DNA of 64,000 nucleotides from Streptomyces sp. A0958 (GCF_004795035.1 NZ_SSBK01000037.1:1-64000); one strand, 5' to 3'. Positions 35,428 to 44,575 are shown, numbered from the stretch's first letter. The notes: a model not told the origin generated them from the sequence alone. Numbers and translations are program-made.

Positions 35428-35502
35428 GGTCCTGTGGAGCAGTTAGGAGTGCTCGCCACCCTGTCAAGGTGGAGGCCGCGGGTTCAAATCCCGTCAGGAC
35501 CG
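35428..35502 (+). tRNA. tRNA-Asp (GTC), copy 1
   Basis: 75-nt gene starting GGTCCTGTGGAGCAG with anticodon GTC (CCTGTCAAGG) and discriminator G. Identical to the copy at 41910-41984. Confidence 0.95.
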
Positions 35503-35524
35503 CTGCAGCCCGTATGAGCTGCGT

Positions 35525-35601
35525 GGCTGGGTAGCTCAGTTGGTACGAGCGATCGCCTGAAAAGCGATAGGTCGCCGGTTCGATCCCGGCCCCAGCCACC
35601 A
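35525..35601 (+). tRNA. tRNA-Phe (GAA)
   Basis: GGCTGGGTAGCTCAGTTGG, anticodon loop CTGAAAA (GAA), acceptor CCCAGCC, discriminator A and an encoded CCA (35599-35601). Confidence 0.94.
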
Positions 35602-35604
35602 CCC

Positions 35605-35633
35605 GAAGGCCCCGTCCGGTGGACGGGGCCTTC
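35605..35633. terminator. Terminator after the tRNA cluster
   Basis: GAAGGCCCCGTCC and GGACGGGGCCTTC form a 13-bp stem around GGT, four bases after tRNA-Phe and six before the end of the convergent ccdA-like gene, so it can serve both. Confidence 0.88.
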
Positions 35634-35639
35634 GCCGTG

Positions 35640-36506
35640 TCAGGCGGCCTCCCCCTCCGTGGTGTTCGGCTCGTCCTCGTCCACCGTGGGGCGCCTGCGC
35701 ACGGCCCGTACCGCGAGCACCAGCAGCACCACCGCCACCACCGCGACGAGCAGCGCCGCGTCCGGCACATGCCGGCCGACGCCCTGGGCCCACTGCTCGA
35801 CGGCGAACGACTGGTCCACGTCCAGCAGGCCGGGCAGCGCGGTCGTCCCGTCGTACGCCAGGAACAGGGCGCCGAGCGCGACGAAGAAGAGGCCCGAGAG
35901 CAGGGTCGTGGTGTGGAGCTCGAAGCGCCCCAGCCGCAGGACCCGGCCCCGCAGCCAGGCGCGGCGGCCCAGCTCGAACCGCTCCCAGAGCAGGGCGAGC
36001 ACGAAGAGGGGCACCGCCATGCCCAGGGCGTAGACGGCGAGCAGCAGTCCCCCGTACGCCGGGCTGCCGCTGACCGCCGCCACGGTCAGCACGCTGCCCA
36101 GGATCGGGCCCGCGCAGAATCCGGCGAGGCCGTACACCGCTCCGAGCGCGTAGACGGACAGGGCGGTCGTGGGGCGGATGCGGCCGCTCAGTGCGGCGAT
36201 CCGGCGCGAGGCGAAGCCCAGCCCGACGATCTGGGCGACGCCCAGCGCGATGATCAGCCAGCCGGCGCCGAGGACGAGGGCGTCGCGGTGGCGGTAGAAC
36301 AGCCGCCCGGCGTACGAGCCGGCGGCGCCCAGCGGGACCAGGGTGGTGGCCAGGCCCGCGTAGAAGATGCCGGTCCGGGCGAGCAGCCGGGAGGTGGAGT
36401 CGATGGAGTACGCGAAGAAGGCGGGGAGGAGCAGGGCGCTGCACGGGCTGAGCAGGGCGAGCAGTCCGCCGAGGAACGCGGCGAAGTAGCCGACGTCGGC
36501 CGTCAC
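35640..36506 (-). CDS. CcdA/DsbD-like membrane thiol transporter
   Basis: A 288-residue protein with six or seven membrane helices. The first helix carries the conserved LSPCSALLLPAFF Cys-Pro element and a later helix carries GLAFCAGPILG-like GFCAGPILG, the two cysteines expected to pass electrons across the membrane in CcdA proteins. The GTG at 36506 overlaps the stop of the upstream thioredoxin-like gene by four bases (GTGA), so the two are translationally coupled. It probably keeps that extracytoplasmic thiol protein reduced or recycles it. The C-terminal tail is acidic. Confidence 0.87.
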   Translation of the reverse strand: MTADVGYFAAFLGGLLALLSPCSALLLPAFFAYSIDSTSRLLARTGIFYAGLATTLVPLGAAGSYAGRLFYRHRDALVLGAGWLIIALGVAQIVGLGFASRRIAALSGRIRPTTALSVYALGAVYGLAGFCAGPILGSVLTVAAVSGSPAYGGLLLAVYALGMAVPLFVLALLWERFELGRRAWLRGRVLRLGRFELHTTTLLSGLFFVALGALFLAYDGTTALPGLLDVDQSFAVEQWAQGVGRHVPDAALLVAVVAVVLLVLAVRAVRRRPTVDEDEPNTTEGEAA

Positions 36507-37294
36507 TTCGCGGAGCCCTTCGTTCCGGACGCGTCCTCGGTGTCCTGTGTTCCGGCCGCGGCCGCCGCCTGTTCGATGGCGTGGGTGAAGGTCTCGGTGG
36601 GCTGGGCGCCGGCGATCGGACGGCCGTTGATCAGGAAGGACGGGGTGGAGGTCGCGCCGATCGAGTACCCCTGCTCCTGGTCCTCGCCGACCGCGGCTGC
36701 GGCGGCCGAGCCGTCGGCGTCGCGAGTGAAGCGGTCGAGGTCGGCGACGCCCGCCTGGCGTGCGAGCGTCTTCAGGCGGTCCTTGCCGAACCCCTTCTCC
36801 TTGACGCCCTCGGCGTAGGCGGCGCGGTGGAACTCCCAGAAGCGGCCCTGCTGCGCCGCTGCCCAGGAGGCCCGTGCGGCGGCCTCGGACTCGGCGCCGA
36901 AGATCGGGAAGTTGCGCCATTCGATGCGCAGGACGCCCTCGTCGACGTACTTCTTCACCAGGGCGGGTTCGGTGTCGCGGGCGAACTTCGCGCAGTAGCC
37001 GCACTTGAAGTCTGCGTACTCGATGAGGACGACGGGTGCGTCGGCGCGGCCCAGGGCCAGCTTGTCGCCGGCGTCGCGGCGGGCGAGCTTCGCCAGTTCG
37101 GGGTAGACGCCGTCCTGCGGGTCCGCCGTGGCGTCCAAGACCGCGGAGGAGGCGGCGCTGCGGGGCTCGGGGGCGGTGGCGCGGTAGGAGACGTAGCCGA
37201 ACAGGGCGGCCACGGCGATGACTCCGGCGCCGTACAGCAGCGGCTTGCGGGACCTGCGGGACTTCGGGGACGGCTTGGACGTGGGCGTGGGCAT
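36503..37294 (-). CDS. Membrane-anchored DsbA-like thioredoxin-fold protein
   Basis: A 263-residue protein: basic N-terminus, one membrane helix (about 19-38, LLYGAGVIAVAALFGYV), then a DsbA-type thioredoxin domain with the active site DFKCGYCAKF (CGYC) and the cis-proline loop TPSFLINGRP. It should form or exchange disulfides outside the membrane. ATG at 37294. It forms a two-gene operon with the CcdA-like gene, which it overlaps by four bases. Confidence 0.9.
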   Translation of the reverse strand: MPTPTSKPSPKSRRSRKPLLYGAGVIAVAALFGYVSYRATAPEPRSAASSAVLDATADPQDGVYPELAKLARRDAGDKLALGRADAPVVLIEYADFKCGYCAKFARDTEPALVKKYVDEGVLRIEWRNFPIFGAESEAAARASWAAAQQGRFWEFHRAAYAEGVKEKGFGKDRLKTLARQAGVADLDRFTRDADGSAAAAAVGEDQEQGYSIGATSTPSFLINGRPIAGAQPTETFTHAIEQAAAAAGTQDTEDASGTKGSAK

Positions 37295-37351
37295 GCGGAA
37301 CTCCGGGGTGGCGATGCGGGAGAGGGCGGACGGGCGGGTGGGGGCCGCCGT

Positions 37352-37705
37352 CTACACCCGTAGGACGGAGAGTTCCACCGGTCCCGGCGCGGCCTCGTCC
37401 GGTCCGCGCGGCGTCATCGGGGCGGGCGCCCGGACCGGCTCGGTGCCGGGGGCGGCGGGCAGGCCCCACTCGGCGAGGCCGGGCGCCTGGTCGTGGGCGG
37501 CCCGGGCCCGTGCGGGGACGGCGGGCTCGCCGCCGTCGCGCTTGCCGCCCTTGCCGCAGCCCGGAAGCCCCTGCCCGCCGTCCGCGGCGGAGACGGCGAC
37601 GGGCGCGGGGGTCTCAGCCGCCGACGCCCGCACGGCCGGTCCGCAGAACAGCCCGAGCACGACCGCAAGCACCGCCACCAGGCAGCACCACTGCGAACGG
37701 GACAC
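37352..37705 (-). CDS. Small secreted or membrane-anchored hypothetical protein
   Basis: A 117-residue protein from GTG 37705 with GGAAGG eight bases upstream. The N-terminus is hydrophobic (CCLVAVLAVVLGLFCG) followed by a likely cleavage site VRASAAETP; the mature part is Pro/Ala/Glu-rich and contains LPGCGKGGKRDGG. It lies just upstream of the DsbA/CcdA pair on the same strand, so it may belong with them, but no domain was recognised. The gene is not obvious because its frame stays open across the whole antisense of hrpA. Confidence 0.5.
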   Translation of the reverse strand: MSRSQWCCLVAVLAVVLGLFCGPAVRASAAETPAPVAVSAADGGQGLPGCGKGGKRDGGEPAVPARARAAHDQAPGLAEWGLPAAPGTEPVRAPAPMTPRGPDEAAPGPVELSVLRV

Positions 37706-37873
37706 GGGACGGGCCTTCCGGCTGGGAATGATCGACTGCCCGGAATCGTACGTCCTGTCATCGCGCCGCTCCCCACCGTGCCGACGCCGTACGCACCCAC
37801 GGGGGGCCCGTGACCGGGGCCGCGGAAAATGGGTTCGCCGTTCCTCGGGCCCGGGTGAGATCCTGGGGTCCGT

Positions 37874-40800
37874 ATGTCTACTTCCTTCGCCGATCTCCAG
37901 TCCCAGCTCGCGCAGCTCTCGCTCCGCGACGCGCACCGGCTCGGCCGCCGCCTCGAGGGCGCCCGCCGCATCCGCAAGCCCGAGGCCCAGCAGGCCGTGC
38001 TGGACGAGATCGCCGCCCAGGCCGGCAAGGCCGCCGGGCGGCTCACCCAGCGGGCCGCCCGGGTGCCCGCCGTCTCGTACCCGGAACAGCTCCCGGTCAG
38101 CCAGAAGAAGGACGAGATCCTGGAGGCGATACGCGACCACCAGGTCGTGATCGTCGCGGGTGAGACCGGCTCCGGCAAGACCACCCAGATCCCCAAGATC
38201 TGCATGGAGCTGGGCCGTGGCGTCCGCGGCATGATCGGGCACACCCAGCCGCGCCGGATCGCCGCGCGCACGGTGGCCGAGCGGATCGCCGACGAGCTGA
38301 AGACGCCGCTGGGCGAGGCGGTCGGCTGGAAGGTCCGCTTCACCGACCAGGTGAACCAGGACGCGACCTTCGTCAAGCTGATGACGGACGGCATCCTGCT
38401 CGCGGAGATCCAGACGGACCGCGAGCTGCTGGCGTACGACACGATCATCATCGACGAGGCCCACGAGCGGTCGCTGAACATCGACTTCCTGCTCGGCTAT
38501 CTGGCCCGGCTGCTGCCCAAGCGCCCGGATCTGAAGGTCGTCGTCACCTCGGCGACCATCGACCCGGAGCGCTTCGCGCGCCACTTCGGCGACGCGCCGA
38601 TCGTCGAGGTCAGCGGCCGTACGTATCCGGTGGAGGTGCGCTACCGGCCGCTCCTGGAGGACGAGGGGGACGACGCCGACCGGGACCAGATCACCGCGAT
38701 CTGCGACGCGGTGGACGAGCTCCAGTCCGAGGGGCCCGGCGACGTCCTGGTCTTCCTCTCCGGCGAGCGGGAGATCCGCGACACCGCGGACGCGCTCGGC
38801 AGACGCAACCTGCGGCACACCGAGGTCCTCCCTCTTTACGCGCGCCTGTCGCACGCCGAGCAGCACCGGGTGTTCCAGCGCCACACCGGCCGCAGGATCG
38901 TTCTGGCGACCAACGTCGCCGAGACCTCGCTGACCGTCCCCGGCATCAAGTACGTGATCGACCCGGGCACCGCCCGTATCTCCCGCTACAGCCACCGCAC
39001 CAAGGTCCAGCGGCTGCCGATCGAGCGGATCTCGCAGGCCAGCGCCAACCAGCGCAAGGGCCGCTGCGGCCGTACGTCGGACGGCATCTGCATCCGGCTG
39101 TACTCCGAGGACGACTTCCTGACCCGCCCGGAGTTCACCGACGCGGAGATCCTGCGGACGAACCTGGCCTCCGTCATCCTCCAGATGACCGCGGCCGGCC
39201 TCGGCGACATCGAGAAGTTCCCCTTCATCGACCCGCCGGACCACCGCAACATCCGCGACGGCGTGCAACTGCTCCAGGAGCTGGGCGCGCTCGATCCGCA
39301 GGAGAAGGACTCCAGGAAGCGGCTCACCCCGCTCGGCCGCAAGCTCTCGCAGCTTCCGGTGGACCCGCGTCTGGCCCGCATGGTCATCGAGGCCGAGCGC
39401 AACGGCTGTGTCCGAGAGGTCATGGTCATCGCCGCCGCGCTCTCCATCCAGGACCCGCGCGAGCGGCCCTCCGAGAAGCAGACGCAGGCCGACCAGCAGC
39501 ACGCCCGGTTCAAGGACGAGACGTCCGACTTCCTGGCGTTCCTGAACCTGTGGCGCTACGTCCGCGAGCAGCAGAAGGAGCGCGGCTCCTCCAGCTTCCG
39601 CCGGATGTGCAAGCAGGAGTACCTGAACTTCCTGCGCATCCGCGAATGGCAGGACATCTACGCCCAGCTGCGCGCGGTCGCCAAGCAGATGGGCATCGAG
39701 CTCAACGACGAGGACGCGCCCGAGCAGTCCGTGCACACCTCGCTGCTGGCCGGGCTGCTGTCGCACATCGGGCTGAAGGACACCGAGAAGAACGAGTACC
39801 TGGGCGCGCGCAGCGCCAAGTTCGCGATCTTCCCCGGTTCGGCACTGTTCAAGAAGCAGCCGCGGTTCGTGATGTCGGCCGAGCTGGTGGAGACGTCCCG
39901 GCTGTGGGCGCGGGTCAACGCCCGGGTCGAGCCGGAGTGGATCGAGCCGGTGGCCCAGCACCTGCTGAAGCGCACCTACAGCGAGCCGCACTGGGAGAAG
40001 GACCAGGCGGCGGTCATGGCGTACGAGCGGGTCACGCTGTACGGCGTACCGATCGTGGCCCAGCGCAAGATCAATTTCGGCCGTATCGACCAGGAGGCCT
40101 CGCGGGACCTCTTCATCCGCAACGCCCTGGTCGAGGGCGACTGGCGCACGCACCACCAGTTCTTCCACGACAACCGCAAGCTGCTCGGCGAGGTCGAGGA
40201 GCTGGAGCACCGGGCCCGGCGCCGCGACATCCTCGTGGACGACGAGACGCTGTTCGACTTCTACGACCAGCGCATCCCGGAGCACGTCGTCTCCGGGGCG
40301 CACTTCGACTCGTGGTGGAAGCACAAGCGCCGGGACGAGCCGGACGCGCTCGACTTCGAGCGCTCGATGCTCATCAACGAGAAGGCCGGGGCCGTCACCA
40401 AGGACGACTACCCGGACTCCTGGCGGCAGGGGAAGCTCAAGTTCCGGGTGACGTACCAGTTCGAGCCGGGGGCTGACGCCGACGGGGTGACCGTCCACAT
40501 CCCGCTCCAGGTGCTCAACCAGGTCACGTCCGAGGGCTTCGACTGGCAGATCCCGGGGCTGCGCGAGGAGGTGGTCACCGAACTGATCCGCTCCCTGCCG
40601 AAGCCGATCCGCCGGCACTACGTCCCCGCGCCGAACTACGCGGACAGGTTCCTGGACCGGGCCGTGCCGCTCCAGGAACCGCTGCCGGTGACGCTGGCCC
40701 GTGAACTCCAGCGGATGGTCGGGGTGCCGGTCACCGCGGACGACTTCGACCTGGGCCGGGTACCGGACCACCTCAAGATCACCTTCCGGATCGTGGACGA

Positions 40801-41794
40801 ACGGCGCCGCAGGGTCGCCGAGGACAAGGACCTGGAGGCGCTGAAGCTCCGGCTGCGCCCGAAGGCCCGCCAGGCGCTCTCCAAGGCCGCGGCGGCCACC
40901 GCGGGGCCCTCGGGCGAGTCCATCGAGCGTTCGGGCCTGACGGACTGGACGATCGGGACGCTGAACAAGGTCTTCGAGACCCGCAGGGCGGGCCAGCCGG
41001 TCAAGGCGTACCCGGCCCTCGTCGACCAGGGCGAGACGGTCGCCGTACGCCTCTTCGACACCGAGGCGGAGCAGCAGCAGGCGATGTGGCGCGGGACCCG
41101 GAAGCTGATCCTGCTGAACATCCCGGTGAACCCGGCGAAGTTCGCGTCGGACAAGCTGACGAACCAGCAGAAGCTGGCCCTGTCCCGCAATCCGCACGGC
41201 TCCATCCAGGCGCTGTTCGACGACTGCGCGACCGCGGCCGCCGACCGGCTGATCGCGGCGCACGGCGGCCCCGCCTGGGACGAGGCGTCGTTCCGGAAGC
41301 TGTACGACAAGGTGCGCGCGGACCTGGTGGACCTGACCGTCCGCACGATCGGCCAGGTGCAGCAGATCCTGGCGGCGTGGCAGGCGTGCGAGCGCCGGCT
41401 GAAGGCCACCAACAGCCTGGTCCTGATCAACAACGTCACGGACGTACGCGATCACCTGGCGCGCCTGGTGCCTCCCGGCTTCGTCACCGCGACCGGGCTG
41501 CGCAGGCTGCCCGACCTGATGCGCTACCTGGTCGCGGAGGACCGCAGGCTCCAGCAGATGCCGACCAACGTCCAGCGCGACACCACGCGCATGGAGAAGG
41601 TCCACGAGATGCAGGACGAGTACGCCTGGCTGCTGGAGCAGCTGCCGAAGGGCAGGCCGGTCCCGCAGGAGGTGCTGGACATCCGGTGGATGATCGAGGA
41701 GCTGCGGGTGAGCTACTTCGCGCACGCCCTGGGCACCGCGTTCCCCGTCTCGGACAAGCGGATCGTCAAGGCGATCGACGCGGCGGCGCCGTAG
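37874..41794 (+). CDS. hrpA: ATP-dependent RNA helicase HrpA
   Basis: A 1306-residue DEAH-box helicase of normal HrpA length. Motifs: Walker A VAGETGSGKTTQIPK, motif II IIIDEAHERSLNID, TSATID, and motif VI QRKGRCGRTSDG near residue 395, followed by the HA2/OB-fold regions and the long C-terminal DUF3418 part typical of HrpA. It unwinds structured RNA in mRNA processing and stalled-ribosome rescue. ATG at 37874. A tRNA-Asp gene follows. Confidence 0.96.
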   Translation: MSTSFADLQSQLAQLSLRDAHRLGRRLEGARRIRKPEAQQAVLDEIAAQAGKAAGRLTQRAARVPAVSYPEQLPVSQKKDEILEAIRDHQVVIVAGETGSGKTTQIPKICMELGRGVRGMIGHTQPRRIAARTVAERIADELKTPLGEAVGWKVRFTDQVNQDATFVKLMTDGILLAEIQTDRELLAYDTIIIDEAHERSLNIDFLLGYLARLLPKRPDLKVVVTSATIDPERFARHFGDAPIVEVSGRTYPVEVRYRPLLEDEGDDADRDQITAICDAVDELQSEGPGDVLVFLSGEREIRDTADALGRRNLRHTEVLPLYARLSHAEQHRVFQRHTGRRIVLATNVAETSLTVPGIKYVIDPGTARISRYSHRTKVQRLPIERISQASANQRKGRCGRTSDGICIRLYSEDDFLTRPEFTDAEILRTNLASVILQMTAAGLGDIEKFPFIDPPDHRNIRDGVQLLQELGALDPQEKDSRKRLTPLGRKLSQLPVDPRLARMVIEAERNGCVREVMVIAAALSIQDPRERPSEKQTQADQQHARFKDETSDFLAFLNLWRYVREQQKERGSSSFRRMCKQEYLNFLRIREWQDIYAQLRAVAKQMGIELNDEDAPEQSVHTSLLAGLLSHIGLKDTEKNEYLGARSAKFAIFPGSALFKKQPRFVMSAELVETSRLWARVNARVEPEWIEPVAQHLLKRTYSEPHWEKDQAAVMAYERVTLYGVPIVAQRKINFGRIDQEASRDLFIRNALVEGDWRTHHQFFHDNRKLLGEVEELEHRARRRDILVDDETLFDFYDQRIPEHVVSGAHFDSWWKHKRRDEPDALDFERSMLINEKAGAVTKDDYPDSWRQGKLKFRVTYQFEPGADADGVTVHIPLQVLNQVTSEGFDWQIPGLREEVVTELIRSLPKPIRRHYVPAPNYADRFLDRAVPLQEPLPVTLARELQRMVGVPVTADDFDLGRVPDHLKITFRIVDERRRRVAEDKDLEALKLRLRPKARQALSKAAAATAGPSGESIERSGLTDWTIGTLNKVFETRRAGQPVKAYPALVDQGETVAVRLFDTEAEQQQAMWRGTRKLILLNIPVNPAKFASDKLTNQQKLALSRNPHGSIQALFDDCATAAADRLIAAHGGPAWDEASFRKLYDKVRADLVDLTVRTIGQVQQILAAWQACERRLKATNSLVLINNVTDVRDHLARLVPPGFVTATGLRRLPDLMRYLVAEDRRLQQMPTNVQRDTTRMEKVHEMQDEYAWLLEQLPKGRPVPQEVLDIRWMIEELRVSYFAHALGTAFPVSDKRIVKAIDAAAP

Positions 41795-41909
41795 GGGCCG
41801 GAAGCGGGTGCGGGTGACGGCTCCGCAACCAGGAGTGAGTTCGACCGCACCCGCTGACCTCCTGTACAGTCTGTCTTCGCAGCAGGCCGCAAGGCAGCCG
41901 CGAAAACCT

Positions 41910-41984
41910 GGTCCTGTGGAGCAGTTAGGAGTGCTCGCCACCCTGTCAAGGTGGAGGCCGCGGGTTCAAATCCCGTCAGGACCG
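41910..41984 (+). tRNA. tRNA-Asp (GTC), copy 2
   Basis: Sequence-identical to 35428-35502. A -10-like TACAGT (41865-41870) with TTCGAC (41840-41845) lies 40 bp upstream, giving this copy its own promoter. Confidence 0.95.
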
Positions 41985-41990
41985 CAGTAA

Positions 41991-42023
41991 CGAAAGCCCG
42001 GATCTCTTCGATCCGGGCTTTCG
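41991..42023 (+). terminator. Terminator of tRNA-Asp copy 2
   Basis: CGAAAGCCCGGATC and GATCCGGGCTTTCG form a perfect 14-bp stem around TCTTC. Confidence 0.9.
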
Positions 42024-42117
42024 CGCGTCTTGACTCCGGTGTCCGCCGACGAGTACTCAGAGTCCAGGGGCTGCCCCGGATTGGCGGGGCGGCGCGCATC
42101 CACCGGGAGGTGGCGCG

Positions 42118-42417
42118 ATGAGGGCATCCGCGGACGAGGGGTACCGCGAGCCGGCGCAGGGCCCTGGCAGGGCGCCCCGGCACAAGGTCCGCGCGCTGCT
42201 GCGCGCGCATCTGGCGGCCGCGTCCGGCTACCGCCACCTCACCCGGCACTGCGCGGTCTGCGCCCGGCTGCTGCGGCTCGCCATGGAGCCTGTGGCGGCC
42301 TCCCGGCCCACCCGGGCGGCCGATGAGCCCTCCGGGGCGCCCGACGCCCCCACGGAGCGGCGACGGGCCGCCGTACGGGCCTCGCGAGCCGGGGACGTAA
42401 GTCCTCCCACGACGTGA
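42118..42417 (+). CDS. DUF6274-like small protein
   Basis: A 99-residue protein with GGGAGG seven bases before ATG 42118. The core, RALLRAHLAAASGYRHLTRH then CAVCARLLRLAMEP, with a possible HxxxHCxxC metal site, matches the Streptomyces family I remember as DUF6274. The C-terminus is disordered. It lies next to bldC in a conserved neighbourhood; function unknown. Confidence 0.7.
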   Translation: MRASADEGYREPAQGPGRAPRHKVRALLRAHLAAASGYRHLTRHCAVCARLLRLAMEPVAASRPTRAADEPSGAPDAPTERRRAAVRASRAGDVSPPTT

Positions 42418-42757
42418 CCTTCGGCGCGACCGTCGGCTTCCTCACAGTGGCAGGCTGGTGGTTGGCAATACCTGTGCGGTGTGACGGGTGTCACTGAACC
42501 AGTTTCGAGAAGGGGTGGCTTTACACCCTTCCTACAACTGGCGAATTTAATATGTGCAATTGCACCACTCGGGAGGGCGCCTCCCGAACCTTCAGGGAGT
42601 GGCCCCGGCAGGGGCCCCGGGACGCTGCGACGGGGGCACCGGGCGGCGCTGCGGGGGCACGGGAACACTCCCGCACAGTCCCCCGCAGGCTCGCACGGGG
42701 CCGGGGCGGGGCGCACAGGGTGGGGTGACTGCGTACGAGGCCCGGGCCTGCGCGCAC
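42418..42757. other. Non-coding interval with AT-rich palindrome
   Basis: No coding-like frame. It contains GTGAC-GGGT-GTCAC (42481-42494), an AT-rich segment with TAATAT (42548-42553), the perfect 12-bp palindrome GTGCAATTGCAC (42554-42565) and a small hairpin CGGGAGG/CCTCCCG right after it. The arrangement looks like a regulatory site for an unseen transcript, possibly a small RNA; nothing more can be said from sequence. Confidence 0.45.
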
Positions 42758-42796
42758 ACAAAAAATCGCGCTGGACCCGGCGGAGTCCAGCGCGAT
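42758..42796 (-). terminator. Rho-independent terminator of bldC
   Basis: ATCGCGCTGGAC and GTCCAGCGCGAT pair around CCGGCGGA; on the minus strand the stem is followed by a run of six T residues. A U-tract this clear is uncommon in such GC-rich DNA. Confidence 0.88.
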
Positions 42797-42925
42797 CGGA
42801 TGACATGACCCGTATGGCACAGGTATGGCGCCCGTTGGGGCGGGCGCCCGTCATGTGGAGCTATGGGTGAGCAAGTGGGTTGGGGGACCCAAAAGCCCAG
42901 CTGTGGCGCGGTGACAGGGGGTTTG

Positions 42926-43132
42926 TCAGGCCTCGCTGCGCTGCTGCGGGATACCCGCAAGCAGTGCGCGGACCTCTGCCTCGCGGTACCGGCGATGTCC
43001 GCCGAGCGTGCGGATGGACGTGAGCTTGCCAGCCTTCGCCCAACGGGTAACCGTCTTCGGGTCCACGCGGAACATCGTGGCGACCTCAGCCGGGGTCAGC
43101 AGCGGCTCGGCATCAGGGGTGCGAGCGGTCAT
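42926..43132 (-). CDS. bldC: Developmental regulator BldC (MerR-like)
   Basis: A 68-residue protein, the length known for S. coelicolor BldC (SCO4091). It is essentially a single winged helix-turn-helix, with LTPAEVATMFRVDPKTVTRW and TLGGHRRYREAEVRAL as in MerR N-terminal domains but without an effector domain. BldC controls entry into development, binding head-to-tail on direct repeats. ATG 43132 follows GAGGAGG at seven bases. It is monocistronic with a long upstream region and its own terminator. Confidence 0.96.
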   Translation of the reverse strand: MTARTPDAEPLLTPAEVATMFRVDPKTVTRWAKAGKLTSIRTLGGHRRYREAEVRALLAGIPQQRSEA

Positions 43133-43656
43133 GAGCGGCCTCCTCGGGAGAACCGAACCATCTCGGTTCTTTCCTCTAAATTCTGCACCTTGACCCACGT
43201 TGCCCGAAATGGCGGACGCGGGCCGAGTCGGTTATAGGACGAACGGCTTGTCCTCGGCACTACAACTACACCATCCGTCCAGCCACGTCGGCCAAACCGA
43301 TGGAATTGCCCTCCCAGGTGTTCATCAGCGACGGAAAGCCGATGGACCATGCCATAGCGGACAGTCACACCCCCGTGACGATCAGTCACAGAGCGATTAG
43401 GGGTCACCAGACCCCCCATAGCGTGCAATGCTGAGCAATCCGCCCATACATGGACGGATGGAGTCCTCCCCGGACTCCTTGTCCTATTTTGGCACGAGGA
43501 GTAGGGAAGGGCGCAAGGGCCCCGTAAGTGCTATCCGTCACGGTTGAGGCAAAGGCCCGGTTCGGGACGTAGGTCCTGGGCCCTGTCGTAGCGCCCCCTG
43601 AGACGCTTCCGCCCCTTCACCCTCACGTGTCACACACGAAACAGGTTCATCGCCCG
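43133..43656. other. Upstream region of bldC
   Basis: This 524-bp interval is AT-richer than its surroundings and has no coding-like frame. It should hold the bldC promoter and leader (minus strand). A stem GGAGTCC/GGACTCC lies at 43460-43478. Candidate -10 boxes such as TATGGG and TATGGC occur on the minus strand, but none has a convincing -35. Confidence 0.5.
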
Positions 43657-44502
43657 TCAGTTGGCGAACTGACGATCCCTTACGGCCCGCCACCGATCCG
43701 CGAGACGCCCGTACGCCTCGGCCGCCTTCTCGGCGTCGCCCGCACGCAGCGCGGCGATGCCCTCGGCCACATCGGCGGCGCTCCGGTCCTCCGCGAGCTG
43801 CCGCTCCGGCAACGCGTGCACGAGCCCGCCGTAGTCCAACTCGACGAGCGCGCGCGGATGGAACTCCTCCAGCCACCGCCCGACGTCCACCAGGCCCGCG
43901 GTCAGCGGCCCCTCGTCCATCGTCTCCCGCAGCGTCCTGAGCGACCTGGCCAGCCGGCGCCGCGCCTGGACCATCGGCGTGCGGTACCGGAAGACGGGCG
44001 GCTCCCCGTCCTTCCCGGCCGTCACGTGCTCCCGCTCCTCGTCCACGAACAGCACGAACCAGCGCACCGGCACCTGCCACACCGCCGTCCTGATCCACGG
44101 CCGGGCGTCCGGATTGCGCTCCGCCCACCGCTCGTGGTCGGCCAGCGCCTGGCCGCGCACCACCGGGGGAAGCACCGCGTCGAGCACCGGCCCGGGGAAC
44201 ATGTCCGCCAGCCCGTCCAGGGCCAGCCAGCCGCGCAGCCGGGTCCGCCACGGGCACACGCACACCACGCCGTCCACCTCCGCGACGAAGGCGTCCGCGC
44301 TCTCGTGCACGGGCACCCCGGCGGGCGGGGTCGCCGCCAAATCGGCCAGCGAGCGCCGCAGTTCGTCCTGGGCGGTGGGAACCCGGTCCCGGGCCGCATA
44401 GCGGGCCCAGTGCGCGCGCTCGGCCTCCGGGAAGGCCGCCAGTGGCTCGTAGACCCGGAGGTAGGACGCGTAAGGGACGAGCACCGAAGACACCACCGAC
44501 AT
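43657..44502 (-). CDS. Conserved hypothetical protein
   Basis: A 281-residue cytoplasmic protein starting MSVVSSVLVPYASYLRVYEP. It is rich in Arg and Trp (HERWAERNPDARPWIRTAVW) and has no membrane segment or known catalytic motif. Codon use is typical, so it is a real gene. It is divergent from vdh and lies next to bldC. No function can be offered. Confidence 0.75.
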   Translation of the reverse strand: MSVVSSVLVPYASYLRVYEPLAAFPEAERAHWARYAARDRVPTAQDELRRSLADLAATPPAGVPVHESADAFVAEVDGVVCVCPWRTRLRGWLALDGLADMFPGPVLDAVLPPVVRGQALADHERWAERNPDARPWIRTAVWQVPVRWFVLFVDEEREHVTAGKDGEPPVFRYRTPMVQARRRLARSLRTLRETMDEGPLTAGLVDVGRWLEEFHPRALVELDYGGLVHALPERQLAEDRSAADVAEGIAALRAGDAEKAAEAYGRLADRWRAVRDRQFAN

Positions 44503-44561
44503 GCGGTGATCGTGTCACGCCTGTCCCCCGGTAGGGGGTGATCCTCGGCACTGGACCGGAT

Positions 44562-44575
44562 CTACGCGCGCGTAG
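44562..44575. promoter_or_regulatory. 14-bp perfect palindrome upstream of vdh
   Basis: CTACGCGCGCGTAG reads identically on both strands and lies 104 bp before the vdh start, in the divergent gap with the hypothetical gene. It is a likely operator, but no regulator can be named. Confidence 0.5.

Noticed and set aside
37352..41941. 1529-codon minus-strand frame antisense to hrpA
   Set aside because: It is the shadow of the hrpA gene; only its last 117 codons (37352-37705) look independent.
42481..42494. BldD-type operator GTGAC-GGGT-GTCAC
   Set aside because: Spacing between half sites does not fit the remembered BldD consensus (AGTGA-N3-TCAC).
42481..42870. 129-codon plus-strand frame in the gap before bldC
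   Set aside because: Runs across AT-rich palindromes and the bldC terminator; not coding-like.
43129..43428. 99-codon minus-strand frame upstream of bldC
   Set aside because: Wrong frame relative to bldC, mixed codon use; the interval is better explained as promoter and leader.
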